A stretch of 45,691 nt of DNA from Acidobacteriota bacterium (GCA_023410055.1 JAEYQK010000034.1:1-45691); one strand, 5' to 3'. Shown: positions 15,542 through 24,818, numbered from the stretch's first letter. A program made the numbers and translations. Notes: a model not told the origin generated them from the letters alone.

Positions 15542-16886
15542 AGTTCTTATCATCGACGACGAAAGCGGTATTCGGCAGACACTCCAAGGCATTCTGGAAG
15601 ACGAGGGGTATCAGGCCGCGACCGCCGAGAGTGGCGAAACCGGACTGGATGTATTGCAGAAGAAGCCTTTTGATGTAGTGCTGCTCGATATCTGGCTTCC
15701 AGGGATCGACGGGATTGACACGCTCGAAAAGATCAAGGAGATGGAGAACACACCCGAGGTCATCATGATCTCGGGGCACGCGACGATCGAGACCGCTGTC
15801 AGGGCCACCAAGCTTGGTGCGTACGACTTTCTGGAAAAGCCCTTGTCGCTTGAGAAGACGCTGATCGTCGTAAAGAACGCGCTAGAGGCTAAGCGATTAC
15901 GGGGTGAGAACCGCGATTTGAAGAAGCAATTGCAGACGGAAGTCGACATCGTGGGCGAGAGTGTCCCGATGAAAGCGCTTCGTCAGCAGATTAGCCTCAT
16001 GGCTCCGACGAATGGACGCGTGTTGATCTTCGGCGAATCGGGTACGGGAAAAGAGTTAGTCGCGCGGGCGATTCACGCTCAGAGCCTGCGCAAGGATGCG
16101 ATGTTCGTTGAAGTAAACTGCGCGGCCATTCCGGAGGACCTGATCGAGAGTGAGCTGTTTGGACATCTTAAGGGATCGTTCGCAGGAGCCAGTGCCGACA
16201 AGGAAGGGAAGTTCCAGAAAGCTGATGGCGGAACGCTTTTCCTTGATGAAGTCGGGGACATGAGCCTCAAGACGCAGTCCAAGGTTCTAAGAACGTTGGA
16301 CGAGCAGCGATTCACGCCTGTTGGAAGCGACGAGCAAATCAGCGTCGATACGCGCGTGATCGCGTCTACGAACAAAGATCTCGAAGAAGAGATATCCATC
16401 GGGAACTTTCGCGAGGACCTCTTTTATCGGTTGAATGTGATTCCATTCTCGGTGCCTCCATTGCGTGATCGGCGCGAGGACATTCCGTTGCTGGCACGGC
16501 ACTTTCTCAAGGAATTTGCTGCGGCGTATAGCCGTCGTGCGCGTGAGATCAGCGATGATGCGGTCGATACATTGATGCGCTACTCGTGGCCGGGAAATGT
16601 GCGCGAGCTACGCAACGTGATCGAACGAATTGTGATTATGAATCCGACAGTCGATCGGCTGGATCGAAAGCATCTTCCGCCATTGGTTCATCGAGACGGA
16701 TCGAGGCGCACGTCAACGGAGCACTCCACCCTGCATCAGGCGCGGGCCGCGTACGAACGCGATTACATTCTGAAGAAGCTGGACGACAATCACGGGAACA
16801 TCAGCCGTACGGCTGAAACCCTGGGCCTTGAGCGCAGTCACCTCTATCGCAAGATGAAGACGCTGGGCATTGCCGTCAAGGAATAA
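15534..16886 (+). CDS. NtrX/NtrC-family sigma-54-dependent response regulator
   Basis: 450 residues from ATG 15534. The longer upstream frame is rejected because MHKVLIIDDE is the exact start of a receiver domain. The phospho-acceptor is Asp52 (VVLLDIWLPG), and the Lys of EKPLS completes the acidic pocket. The AAA+ domain has Walker A GESGTGKE and Walker B GGTLFLDEVGD. The sigma-54 contact loop reads GSFAGA instead of the consensus GAFTGA. The C-terminus is a Fis-type HTH (HGNISRTAETLGLERSHLYRKM). It would activate sigma-54 promoters when phosphorylated by the upstream NtrY-like kinase. Confidence 0.92.
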   Translation: MHKVLIIDDESGIRQTLQGILEDEGYQAATAESGETGLDVLQKKPFDVVLLDIWLPGIDGIDTLEKIKEMENTPEVIMISGHATIETAVRATKLGAYDFLEKPLSLEKTLIVVKNALEAKRLRGENRDLKKQLQTEVDIVGESVPMKALRQQISLMAPTNGRVLIFGESGTGKELVARAIHAQSLRKDAMFVEVNCAAIPEDLIESELFGHLKGSFAGASADKEGKFQKADGGTLFLDEVGDMSLKTQSKVLRTLDEQRFTPVGSDEQISVDTRVIASTNKDLEEEISIGNFREDLFYRLNVIPFSVPPLRDRREDIPLLARHFLKEFAAAYSRRAREISDDAVDTLMRYSWPGNVRELRNVIERIVIMNPTVDRLDRKHLPPLVHRDGSRRTSTEHSTLHQARAAYERDYILKKLDDNHGNISRTAETLGLERSHLYRKMKTLGIAVKE

Positions 16887-16932
16887 GTGACGGTTAGCAG
16901 CTCTGCCGCATCCTATTCAGTTCGGAGGAAGG

Positions 16933-17322
16933 ATGCGCACAGCACTGTTTGCCAGCTTTGTTTTCACTACGGTCTTTTTGGCCGCGCAGAATAATAACTA
17001 CATGGTTGATCCCACGTGGAAGGTCCCTTCGAAGGTTGCGCAAAGCAGCAATCCGGTGAAAGGCTCTGTCGAGGCTGTACATCGGGGTAGCGAGCTGTAT
17101 GCGGCGCAATGCTCTATGTGCCACGGCAGCGATGGACGCGGACTCACGAATGCCGCTAACTTTCATTTAGCAGCGGTACAAGCCGAAAGCGATGGAGCAC
17201 TGTTCTGGAAAATCACGAATGGTAATCCGAACAAAGGAATGCCTGCGTTCAAAGCACTAAACGACAAGGATCGCTGGAGCCTGGTCACTTACTTGAGGAC
17301 GTTCAAAGCCAACAAGAAGTGA
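16933..17322 (+). CDS. Small secreted class I cytochrome c
   Basis: A 129-residue protein with a signal peptide (MRTALFASFVFTTVFLAAQ), the heme-binding CSMCH near residue 60 and a distal Met in NKGMPAF, the usual axial ligand. It is a single-domain monoheme c-type cytochrome, probably periplasmic and involved in electron transfer. GGAGG directly upstream of the ATG is a strong ribosome site. It follows the NtrX-like gene by 46 bases on the same strand and may be co-transcribed. Confidence 0.9.
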   Translation: MRTALFASFVFTTVFLAAQNNNYMVDPTWKVPSKVAQSSNPVKGSVEAVHRGSELYAAQCSMCHGSDGRGLTNAANFHLAAVQAESDGALFWKITNGNPNKGMPAFKALNDKDRWSLVTYLRTFKANKK

Positions 17323-17406
17323 TCCGTACATTCTCGTTACGAGCGATTCCTCGCTACGCTGTAAATGGCAACGTATACGCGCTGTCCTCGAATGAGTCGC
17401 CACTCT

Positions 17407-18339
17407 TCACTCTTCGCGATTGCTACGGAGCATCAGACTCTCCAGTTGGCGGCGCCAGTCGAGGCCGTCGATGAACTCGCGAGATTCGCGCCAGTTGGCG
17501 CGCACTTTTACGAATAGCTCCAGGAATACTTTGGTTCCGATCATCTTTTCAATTTGGATACGTGAGGCGGTGCCGATCTTTTTCAGCATTTGACCGCCGC
17601 GGCCGATGACGATCGCTTTCTGCCCGTCGCGCTCGACGTAGATCGTTGCAGCAATGCGCGTGAGCTTCTCGCCTTCCTCAAAATTCTCGATGATGATCGT
17701 TGTCGCGTAAGGGACCTCTTTCTCTGTGTCGAGAAGCACTTGCTCGCGGATTATTTCGGCAGCGAGGAAGCGTGCCGGTTGGTCCGTGATCTGGTCTTTG
17801 GGGAAATACGCGGGGCCTTCGGGCAGAGTCTTGACGACTGCATCAAGAAGATCGTCGAGACCGTTCTTTTTCAGCGCGGAGATCGGGATGATTTCCTGGA
17901 ACTTGTACATGCCGCTGAACTGCTCGATCACCGGCAGTAATTTGTCTTTCTCTATTCGGTCGATCTTATTCAGCAGCAGGAAGACCGGCGTGTCGCCCTC
18001 TTTGATCAGGTCGAGGACGAACTTGTCTTCGCGGGGCGGCTGAGTTGCGTCGGAGATCATGAGGATCAGGTCGCAGCCATGAAGGGCGTCGCGGATCTCC
18101 TGCATCATCTTTTTGTCGAGCGACGTTTCAGAGCGGTGAACGCCCGGAGTGTCGACGAGGACTATCTGAGCAGCGGCACGCCCTTTCTTCTTAGGAACGT
18201 TGACGATGCCCTGGATGCGGGTTCGTGTCGTCTGCGGTTTGTGCGTCACGATGGCGAGCTTCTCGCCGACCAGCGCGTTTAACAGAGTTGATTTGCCCGC
18301 GTTCGGGCGCCCGATGATGGTAACGAATCCGGATCGCAT
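17407..18339 (-). CDS. era: GTPase Era, 16S rRNA maturation
   Basis: A 310-residue protein. G1 is GRPNAGKS at 10-17, the switch I region holds the Era-typical KPQTTR, G3 is DTPG, and G4 is NKID. The C-terminal third is a KH RNA-binding domain (TIYVERDGQKAIVIGRGGQM, then KVFLELFVKVRANWRE). Length and motif order are those of bacterial Era, which binds the 3' end of 16S rRNA during small-subunit assembly. It is separated from the ybeZ-ybeY-ybeX cluster here by several kilobases, although the two are neighbours in many genomes. Confidence 0.97.
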   Translation of the reverse strand: MRSGFVTIIGRPNAGKSTLLNALVGEKLAIVTHKPQTTRTRIQGIVNVPKKKGRAAAQIVLVDTPGVHRSETSLDKKMMQEIRDALHGCDLILMISDATQPPREDKFVLDLIKEGDTPVFLLLNKIDRIEKDKLLPVIEQFSGMYKFQEIIPISALKKNGLDDLLDAVVKTLPEGPAYFPKDQITDQPARFLAAEIIREQVLLDTEKEVPYATTIIIENFEEGEKLTRIAATIYVERDGQKAIVIGRGGQMLKKIGTASRIQIEKMIGTKVFLELFVKVRANWRESREFIDGLDWRRQLESLMLRSNREE

Positions 18340-18744
18340 ATGCCGTCTCAGTTTACTAGACGAAGACAGAAGGCAGTCAGCGGATAGTTAGCCACCCTCC
18401 CCCTCCAGTCAGTCATTTGTTGCAAGCAAAGGTACTTAGCAACTATTGACTGTTATGACTGATGAAACAAAGGAGTTACGCACAAGGTCTGAAATCCAAA
18501 GGACTTATGTAGCTGCATTCTGAATGGTGCACCAGCAGTTCAGTGCTCCACTTCCAGAGTAGCAAATCAGACGTGGCGAACCCGACAGGAATGAAAGCAA
18601 AATATTCGCTGTGGTGTCAGTTACTTGCGAAGAGTTCAACTCTAGAAGGCCCTTGACTTCTGAAGTCGAAACAGAGTTCTTGAAGGAGCTACTCGCGCCT
18701 GATATCGTTTCAGCGCACATCAACCTGCTGTAGTGGAGGCTTAC
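18340..18744. other. Intergenic region upstream of the secreted duplicated-domain gene
   Basis: About 400 bases between the divergent era and secreted-protein genes with no gene I can support. Two 13-base palindromes (18631-18643 and 18655-18667) lie about 80 to 110 bases ahead of the start at 18745. A minus-strand frame overlapping this stretch (18505-19011) is a shadow of the secreted-protein gene. Confidence 0.5.
18631..18667. promoter_or_regulatory. Pair of 13-base palindromes (candidate regulator sites)
   Basis: AGAGTTCAACTCT (18631-18643) and GACTTCTGAAGTC (18655-18667) are each perfect 6-base arms around one base, with centres 24 bases apart. They share the form xACTTC/GAAGTx only loosely. 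Placed upstream of the secreted-protein gene they could bind a dimeric regulator on the same DNA face, but this is inference. Confidence 0.35.
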
Positions 18745-19608
18745 ATGAAACGGGGCTCCCTGTTTGCAGTGGTTGTTTTGGTTCTCGTTTTGATGTTGGT
18801 ACCTTTGGCGGTCACAGCTCAGTCGAGCGGATTGAAGATTACCGGGATCGATTTCGACGTCAAAATCGACGATGGCGAGCGGTGCAGTCTGTCGATGAAC
18901 GGAATGATTAAGACCGAGGGCAAGGGCAAATTGTGGTACCGGTTTGAAGGGCCGAATGGTGCGACGTTCGACGGTGGTGCGGAGGAGACGACGAATATTC
19001 CGTTCGGGCACGGCGCCGGAGTGGGCAAAGGCGCGAAGTTCACGACTGACATCAGGGGCCAGTTCGTTCTCAAAGCGGCTGTTCTGGATGCGAACGGCAA
19101 GAAAGGCGCAATCGTCGCGTCGAAGCCGGTGCCGGGAAACTATACCTGCGGCAACGGAGTGAAGGAAGCAAAGGCCGTGGCGCCGGGGACTCCCATACCG
19201 AAAGAGACTAAGCCAAAGGCCGAGATCACGTCAGCGAAGTTGACCGCTGAGGTGAGCAAATCGAGCAAGTGCACCATCAATCTCAGGGGTGAGGTTGTGA
19301 GTGCTGGGACGAAGAAGATTTGGTATAGGTTCGAAGCGCCGCCGGGAGCGAAGTTCGACTATGCCAACGAATACACCGAAGACGTCGAACCCGGTTCCTC
19401 GCTGATGATGGATAAGAGCATATCTTTCACAAAGGACATACACGGCATTCTTGTCCTGAGAACGGCGACGGTGGATGAGAACGGGAAGAAAGGGCCAGTC
19501 GTGAGTTCGAAGATACTGGCGGGGAATTACACCTGCGGTGGCGGAATGCAAATCGCGAAGCCGATTCCGCCGGGAACGCCGGTGAAGAAGCCTACCAGCG
19601 CCCAATAG
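18745..19608 (+). CDS. Secreted protein with two tandem copies of an unknown domain
   Basis: 287 residues from ATG 18745, chosen because GGAGG lies 5 bases upstream and a clear signal peptide follows (MKRGSLFAVVVLVLVLMLVP to the TAQS cleavage region). The mature part is two copies of a domain of about 110 residues. Matching marks are RCSLSMNG / KCTINLRG, LWYRFEGPNGATFD / IWYRFEAPPGAKFD, FTTDIRGQFVLKAAVLDANG / FTKDIHGILVLRTATVDENG and GNYTCG / GNYTCG. Each copy holds two cysteines at equivalent places, so one disulfide per domain is likely. I do not recognise the fold, though it reads as a beta-sandwich. Function unknown; probably periplasmic or extracellular. A strong terminator follows. Confidence 0.9.
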   Translation: MKRGSLFAVVVLVLVLMLVPLAVTAQSSGLKITGIDFDVKIDDGERCSLSMNGMIKTEGKGKLWYRFEGPNGATFDGGAEETTNIPFGHGAGVGKGAKFTTDIRGQFVLKAAVLDANGKKGAIVASKPVPGNYTCGNGVKEAKAVAPGTPIPKETKPKAEITSAKLTAEVSKSSKCTINLRGEVVSAGTKKIWYRFEAPPGAKFDYANEYTEDVEPGSSLMMDKSISFTKDIHGILVLRTATVDENGKKGPVVSSKILAGNYTCGGGMQIAKPIPPGTPVKKPTSAQ

Positions 19609-19626
19609 AAAGCTCCTTTTCACAGC

Positions 19627-19662
19627 AATCCTGGTCCTCCGCGGGCCAGGATTTTTCCTTTT
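19627..19662 (+). terminator. Intrinsic terminator
   Basis: AATCCTGG (19627-19634) pairs perfectly with CCAGGATT (19646-19653) around an 11-base loop, followed by a T-rich run (TTTCCTTTT). It ends the transcript of the secreted duplicated-domain gene 18 bases after its stop codon. Confidence 0.85.
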
Positions 19663-19678
19663 AAAGGAGAGGAACGGC

Positions 19679-19722
19679 TTCAACGCAAAGGACGCCAAGA
19701 CGCTGAGGGAGAACGCAGAGGA
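19679..19722. repeat. Dispersed CGCAAAGGACGC-type repeat, copy 1
   Basis: TTCAACGCAAAGGACGC (19679-19695) recurs exactly at 36661-36677, each followed by a degenerate run of short AAG/ACGC units. Both copies lie just after a plus-strand gene and before the end of a minus-strand gene, that is in convergent intergenic gaps. Confidence 0.65.
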
Positions 19723-19730
19723 ATCGTCCG

Positions 19731-20012
19731 TTAAGAACGAAGGGCGCTGCCGACGACGGTGTTCCATTTGCGTACGCGCCAGGATTTCACGAGTCCGTTG
19801 AGGACGTAGGGATCGGACTTGGTGAATGCCTCGGCGGCTGATTCACTGGTGAAAACGAGCAAAGCCGCGTCGGCGGGATCGGACAGTGCTCCGCCGAAAA
19901 CGAGTTCGCCACGATCGGCGGAGGCTTGGGCTTGCTTCAGGTGCTGCTCGCGGAATTGTGCACGGCGCTCAACGTAGTCGGAAACGACGTCGTAGAAGAG
20001 GATGTAGTGCAT
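19731..20012 (-). CDS. YciI-like (YCII-related) small protein
   Basis: A 93-residue protein: MHYILFYDVVSDYVERRAQF at the start, then LKQAQASADRGELVFGGALSDPADAALLVF and a C-terminal DPYVLNGLVKSWRVRKWNTV. This is the complete ferredoxin-like YCII fold, with the conserved G-G-A region and the DP-Y motif near residue 68. These proteins are small putative enzymes of uncertain substrate, related to dechlorinase and sigma-factor-associated DGPF proteins. It stands alone and converges on the preceding gene. Confidence 0.88.
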   Translation of the reverse strand: MHYILFYDVVSDYVERRAQFREQHLKQAQASADRGELVFGGALSDPADAALLVFTSESAAEAFTKSDPYVLNGLVKSWRVRKWNTVVGSALRS

Positions 20013-20092
20013 GCAGGAATTATCGCAGAAACGGAGGGTGGAAGAGCGATATCGAGTGCTAGAATGGCTGCATTTTCAGACGGGAGGACAGG

Positions 20093-20449
20093 ATGATGAT
20101 CGCACGGTCGGAAGAAAGTTCTATGCGTGCCGCAACTCGGTTTAGCTCCAGTTACGAAACAGCGAAGAACGTGATCAAAATAGGTGTCTTCGTTCGAATC
20201 GGCTCACAAGTACTGGCTTGGCTGCTCGTGGCGGTTGCATTGCTAGCGTTCGTTTTGAAGGTCGAGGACGATCGTGCTGTCTATGGGGAAATCGGTGCGG
20301 CTGCAATCAGATTGCTGATCTTTGGATACATTGCAGGCCGACTCATCAGTGCGTTTGGGGAATACATGACGACTAACGTGGACGGCGTTGTTCAATCTTC
20401 ACCGTTCTTGTCAGAGGGACAGAAGATGAAATTGATGAGGCTGGAATAA
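20093..20449 (+). CDS. Small two-helix membrane protein of unknown function
   Basis: A 118-residue protein with a soluble N-terminal helix (about 1-30), two membrane segments (about 40-60, VLAWLLVAVALLAFVLKV, and about 72-90, AAIRLLIFGYIAGRL) and a charged C-terminus ending in SEGQKMKLMRLE. The start is supported by GGAGGA five bases upstream. I recognise no family. It stands between YciI (divergent) and the DUF1906 gene (convergent, 5 bases away), so it is a single-gene unit. Confidence 0.75.
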   Translation: MMIARSEESSMRAATRFSSSYETAKNVIKIGVFVRIGSQVLAWLLVAVALLAFVLKVEDDRAVYGEIGAAAIRLLIFGYIAGRLISAFGEYMTTNVDGVVQSSPFLSEGQKMKLMRLE

Positions 20450-20454
20450 GTGTT

Positions 20455-21315
20455 TCACTGCGTTCTTCCGTGCGACGGGTCGGGCGAGAGCGCGGTGTTC
20501 AGGTCGATGTGGATGTGTTTCGTGAGGCCTGGGGCGTAGCAGTTGCGGTCGGTGTCGTAGGTTTGCTGGCAGGCCGCGGTGTACTGCGGGCGGCGTGGAG
20601 ATTGGGCGTACTGCCAGACCGCAGCGAATTGGACTCCGCTTTCGGAGGGCTTGGGGACGGTTGCCGGAATCGTGCAGCCCGGCGAGGGTGGACATTGGTC
20701 GGTTGCTATCCAGAAGGTGATGTCGCGGCCCTGCGCATTGTTGCGAATGTCGTCGGCGGTCACGATGATCGTTCCGTCGCCTTCTTTGAACGGAATTCCT
20801 GAACAATAGACGCCAGCGCGGTATCCGGCTGCGTTGACGGCATCAGTCCACGAGTGCAGGTACGCCCGCTGCGCTGGGATGAGCCGCCCGCCTTCTTCCA
20901 TGTCCAGAAAGATGATTGTGTGCTTCGGGAAGCCCTCGTCTCGCGCGAGTTGCGCGGCGGAGCTTCCGTCGTGTTTGCCTAGTTGCGCGGCATTGTGTTT
21001 CGCGAGCTCTGTTGCGAGCCTGCCGTTGAAGAGAACAAGGAATCCGAAACCCGCAGATTCAACGGCGACGCGCTTGCCTTTCCAAGTGTTGAATTTTGCT
21101 CCGGGAGGATTGTTCAGCCAGTAAGAGGTGAAGGCGAACGTCTTGCGCAATGGAGCGAGTTGGCTGTCGCCGGGGTATTGGTTGCGGTCGAAGCCGAGCC
21201 ATGTTTCAGGTTGCGACTGCCGCGGAGGTGCTGGCACCGCGGTCTTGCGCACACTCTGCGCCGCGGCAACCCAGAGCACGAGCAAAAGGCACAGCGCTGA
21301 GACGGTTGTCTTCAT
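20455..21315 (-). CDS. Secreted DUF1906 / Rv2525c-like glycoside-hydrolase-like protein
   Basis: A 286-residue protein with a signal peptide (MKTTVSALCLLLVLWVAAAQ). The mature domain runs from WLGFDRNQYPG (about 40) through FTSYWLNNPP, IIFLDMEEGGRL (acidic cluster at a strand end, as in TIM-barrel hydrolases), AGYRAGVYCSG, and FWIATDQCPPSPGC to the C-terminal HIHIDLN. This strand-acidic-strand order is that of the DUF1906 family, related to GH25-like lysozyme folds and often targeting the cell wall. Catalytic residues are probably the Asp of the first strand and the D-x-E-E set; activity is unproven in most members. Confidence 0.78.
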   Translation of the reverse strand: MKTTVSALCLLLVLWVAAAQSVRKTAVPAPPRQSQPETWLGFDRNQYPGDSQLAPLRKTFAFTSYWLNNPPGAKFNTWKGKRVAVESAGFGFLVLFNGRLATELAKHNAAQLGKHDGSSAAQLARDEGFPKHTIIFLDMEEGGRLIPAQRAYLHSWTDAVNAAGYRAGVYCSGIPFKEGDGTIIVTADDIRNNAQGRDITFWIATDQCPPSPGCTIPATVPKPSESGVQFAAVWQYAQSPRRPQYTAACQQTYDTDRNCYAPGLTKHIHIDLNTALSPDPSHGRTQ

Positions 21316-21435
21316 TGGCGGTTAAAGAATAGCACCAGAGCTGCGCGAATTGAGCAGCGGAGTGCAACTGCTGTGCACGCTTGCAGCAACACGGGAAACG
21401 GTGGATACATCCTATGAACAACGAGAGAGAACCGT

Positions 21436-22809
21436 ATGTCAATTGTGAAGGTGTGTTGCCTCGTTGTGAGCGTAGTTCTGCTGGTTGGCTGCGGAGGTAT
21501 TTCATCTTCCGATGGCCCCGCTGGAGGGCGAGGCGACATTCGTGCCGTGAATCACGTCGTGATGATGTTGCAGCAAAACCGCACCTTCGACAACTATTTC
21601 GGACAGATGACGGCTTATCGTCGACGCAATGACATTCCAATCGTCAGTTCCGACGGAAAGATCAACGACCTGAGCAGCGGGACGCACACGAACACGGTGG
21701 CGCAGGTGGGAACGATCGTGATGGAGCATACTGGCTCGGTTTGCACAGAGGACCTGTCGTCGGACTGGAATGAAAGCCACAAGGAGATGAATCTGAGTGA
21801 CCCGGCAGCGGCGGGACCGAACTCGCCGATGGACGGTTTTGCGCAGACGGCCTATGACCTGGGAGTGTATGCCGCGAGCTTTGGAGTGAACTTGACGGAC
21901 ACGACCGGGAAGCGCGCTATGACCTACTACGATGATAGCGACCTCAACTACTACTACTTCATGGGTTCCAATTTCGCGATCAGCGATGCCCTGCATACGC
22001 CGGTTCCGAGCAGGTTCCTGAACCGGCTTTATCTGTATGGCGCCACAAGCCAGGGGTTCGCACACGCTCCGACCGGACAGATCGACGCGAAAACCATCTT
22101 TCAGTCACTGGATGACGCAGGCGTGAGCTGGAAAATCTATATTCCTGATACGCCGCAGGTCACCTATCTCGAGTATTTCACCTTCTACAATCTTGATTCG
22201 ACGAAGGCACACATATTCCCCCTGAGTCAGTACTTCACTGACCTTGAGAACGGAACGTTGCCTGCGGTTTCCGTGATCGAACCGGCACTGTTTACGGGGC
22301 GAGACGAGCACCCCAGCAACTTCGATCCGACGACGGGGCAAACCGGGGCCACGAACGTGCAGTCGGGCGCGGAATTCGTGTCGACGCTGATGAATGCGCT
22401 GATGAGGAGCAGTTCGTGGAAGGACAACGTGTTTTTGTTTGCCTATGACGAGGGCGGGGGATTCTATGATCACGTGCCGCCGATCAGCGTCCCCAGTCCA
22501 GATGGCGTCAAACCTAAGGACCTGGCGCCGACCGATCCGCAGGCGGACTTCACAAAATCGGGCTTCCGCGTCCCGAACATCATTGTGTCGCCGTTCGCGC
22601 GAAAGCACTACGTTTCCCACACGCCCATGGATCTGACCGCGTTCTTGAGATTCATTGAGAAGCGGTGGAACCTGCCGACGTTGACGGCGCGAGACGCTTC
22701 GATGCCAGACATGACCGAGTTTTTCGACTTTGAGAATCCGCCGTGGGCCACGCCACCTACGCCGCCTGTGCAGAATACCAATGGAGCATGTGACTTCACG
22801 AAGCAATGA
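21436..22809 (+). CDS. Phospholipase C / AcpA-type phosphoesterase lipoprotein
   Basis: A 457-residue protein with a lipoprotein signal (MSIVKVCCLVVSVVLLVGCG; lipobox LVGC, Cys20). The mature domain belongs to the phosphoesterase family of bacterial PLC and AcpA: VNHVVMMLQQNRTFDNYFG near 38-57 carries the metal/nucleophile segment (usual form ENRSFDHYFG, here QNRTFD), and later FAYDEGGGFYDHVPP and the C-terminal FLRFIEKRWNLPTL complete the pattern. Expected to hydrolyse phospholipids or phosphomonoesters at the cell surface. The Glu of ENR, a metal ligand in relatives, is Gln here, which may affect activity. Confidence 0.88.
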   Translation: MSIVKVCCLVVSVVLLVGCGGISSSDGPAGGRGDIRAVNHVVMMLQQNRTFDNYFGQMTAYRRRNDIPIVSSDGKINDLSSGTHTNTVAQVGTIVMEHTGSVCTEDLSSDWNESHKEMNLSDPAAAGPNSPMDGFAQTAYDLGVYAASFGVNLTDTTGKRAMTYYDDSDLNYYYFMGSNFAISDALHTPVPSRFLNRLYLYGATSQGFAHAPTGQIDAKTIFQSLDDAGVSWKIYIPDTPQVTYLEYFTFYNLDSTKAHIFPLSQYFTDLENGTLPAVSVIEPALFTGRDEHPSNFDPTTGQTGATNVQSGAEFVSTLMNALMRSSSWKDNVFLFAYDEGGGFYDHVPPISVPSPDGVKPKDLAPTDPQADFTKSGFRVPNIIVSPFARKHYVSHTPMDLTAFLRFIEKRWNLPTLTARDASMPDMTEFFDFENPPWATPPTPPVQNTNGACDFTKQ

Positions 22810-22849
22810 GGAGACGTGAAACGGTCTTTTGCTGGCGGTTCAATCAGAC

Positions 22850-23497
22850 TCATGCGCGTGACGCTTTCTTCGATATCCAAGAGACGGCGCGGTAACTCAG
22901 TAGCGCGAACAGTACGGCTGCGTATTGAACCGGTTCCGTGATGTCTTTCTTCACCAGCCAGTAGAAGTGGATAACGCCGGCGGCGGCGCTGAAGTAGATC
23001 AGTTTGTGGAGCGTATTCCAGCGTTTGCCGCCGAGGCGCTGGATCATCTTGCGAGTGGAGGTGATGGCGAGCGGGACCATCAGCATGAAGGCGGTGAATC
23101 CGGCGGTGATGAACGGGCGTTTATAGACGTCATTGATCATCTCGTGGAAATCAAAAAACTTGTCGAGCCAGACGAAGGTCATCAGGTGGAGAAAGCCGTA
23201 GAAGAAAGCGAACAGGCCGAGCATGCGCCGGAACTTGATCAGCGATGGTACGTTCGCCAGTTTGCGTAGCGGGGTGATGGATAGCGTTATGAGGAGGAAG
23301 ATGAGCGTCCAGAGGCCGGTGGAGCGAGTGATGACCTCAATAGGGTTAGCACCGAGGTTGTCGGTGAAACCCTTGTAGGCGAGCAGACCAAGGGGGATGA
23401 GGCAGGCGGCGAAGACGAGTGACTTCGTCAACTTCGAAGAGTTGATGAGCGGATGAGCGGATGATCGGGGCTTCGGGGGAGAGATCGTGGTGGCCAT
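22850..23497 (-). CDS. msrQ: MsrQ, membrane heme subunit of the periplasmic methionine sulfoxide reductase
   Basis: 215 residues from ATG 23497. The frame runs 12 codons further upstream, but those codons are a translated dispersed repeat, and GAGGA from that repeat sits 6 bases before ATG 23497. Six membrane helices can be traced (for example LVFAACLIPLGLLAYKGF and LGLFAFFYGFLHLMTFVWL), with conserved His residues in GFLHLMTF, LHKLIYF and GVIHFYWL that would bind heme. MsrQ passes electrons from the quinone pool to MsrP, whose gene lies directly upstream. Confidence 0.93.
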   Translation of the reverse strand: MATTISPPKPRSSAHPLINSSKLTKSLVFAACLIPLGLLAYKGFTDNLGANPIEVITRSTGLWTLIFLLITLSITPLRKLANVPSLIKFRRMLGLFAFFYGFLHLMTFVWLDKFFDFHEMINDVYKRPFITAGFTAFMLMVPLAITSTRKMIQRLGGKRWNTLHKLIYFSAAAGVIHFYWLVKKDITEPVQYAAVLFALLSYRAVSWISKKASRA

Positions 23498-23532
23498 AGG
23501 GATTCCTCGTCGCTGCGCTCGTCGGAACGACA
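23498..23532. repeat. Dispersed GGGATTCC...GGAAYGACA palindrome between msrP and msrQ
   Basis: AGGGATTCCTCGTCGCTGCG (start) then CTCGTCGGAACGACA. It shares both ends with copies at 24602 and 38916 and has an expanded centre. It fills nearly the whole gap between msrP and msrQ and supplies the ribosome-binding sequence of msrQ on the minus strand. Confidence 0.8.
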
Positions 23533-23536
23533 ATGC

Positions 23537-24499
<963 letters not shown>

Positions 24500-24818
24500 G
24501 GACTGTGGTCCTGCGCCATGGGGAACGTGCGCTAGGTATGAGACGCGCGAGGGAGAGGAAAGTTACAAAAGAGTGGTGAAGGGGAGAGATGAGGAGAGGG
24601 CAGGGATTCCTCGCTGCGCTCGGAATGACAAGGGAGAGTGCGTGTGCAGTTGTACGTGCGAATTGTGACGGGTGTCACCGCCTCGATGGTTGATGGCTAT
24701 CTAGTCTATAGGTGTTCAGCACGCATTCCTGCTTAATCAAGCGATGCACGCTGGCTTGTTTTTGCGCCTGCGTTTCCCGGGTGCATACGAAATTTGATCT
24801 TGCGGAGAATATAGACCA
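24500..24818. other. Divergent intergenic region between msrP and the ferredoxin gene
   Basis: About 320 bases with no gene. It contains a dispersed GGGATTCC-type palindrome (24602-24630). Both promoters should lie here; I see no convincing consensus pair. Confidence 0.5.
24602..24630. repeat. Dispersed GGGATTCC...GGAATGACA palindrome, intergenic copy
   Basis: AGGGATTCCTCGCTGCGCTC followed by GGAATGACA, 29 bases. It is identical at both ends to the copy at 38916 and near-identical in the centre (GCTGCGCTC versus GCTCCGCTC). Confidence 0.85.

Noticed and set aside
17336..17370. Possible further GGGATTCC-type repeat (GCGATTCCTCGCTACGCTG)
   Set aside because: Only the left half matches; the right arm (GGAATGACA) is missing, so I leave it as a degenerate fragment.
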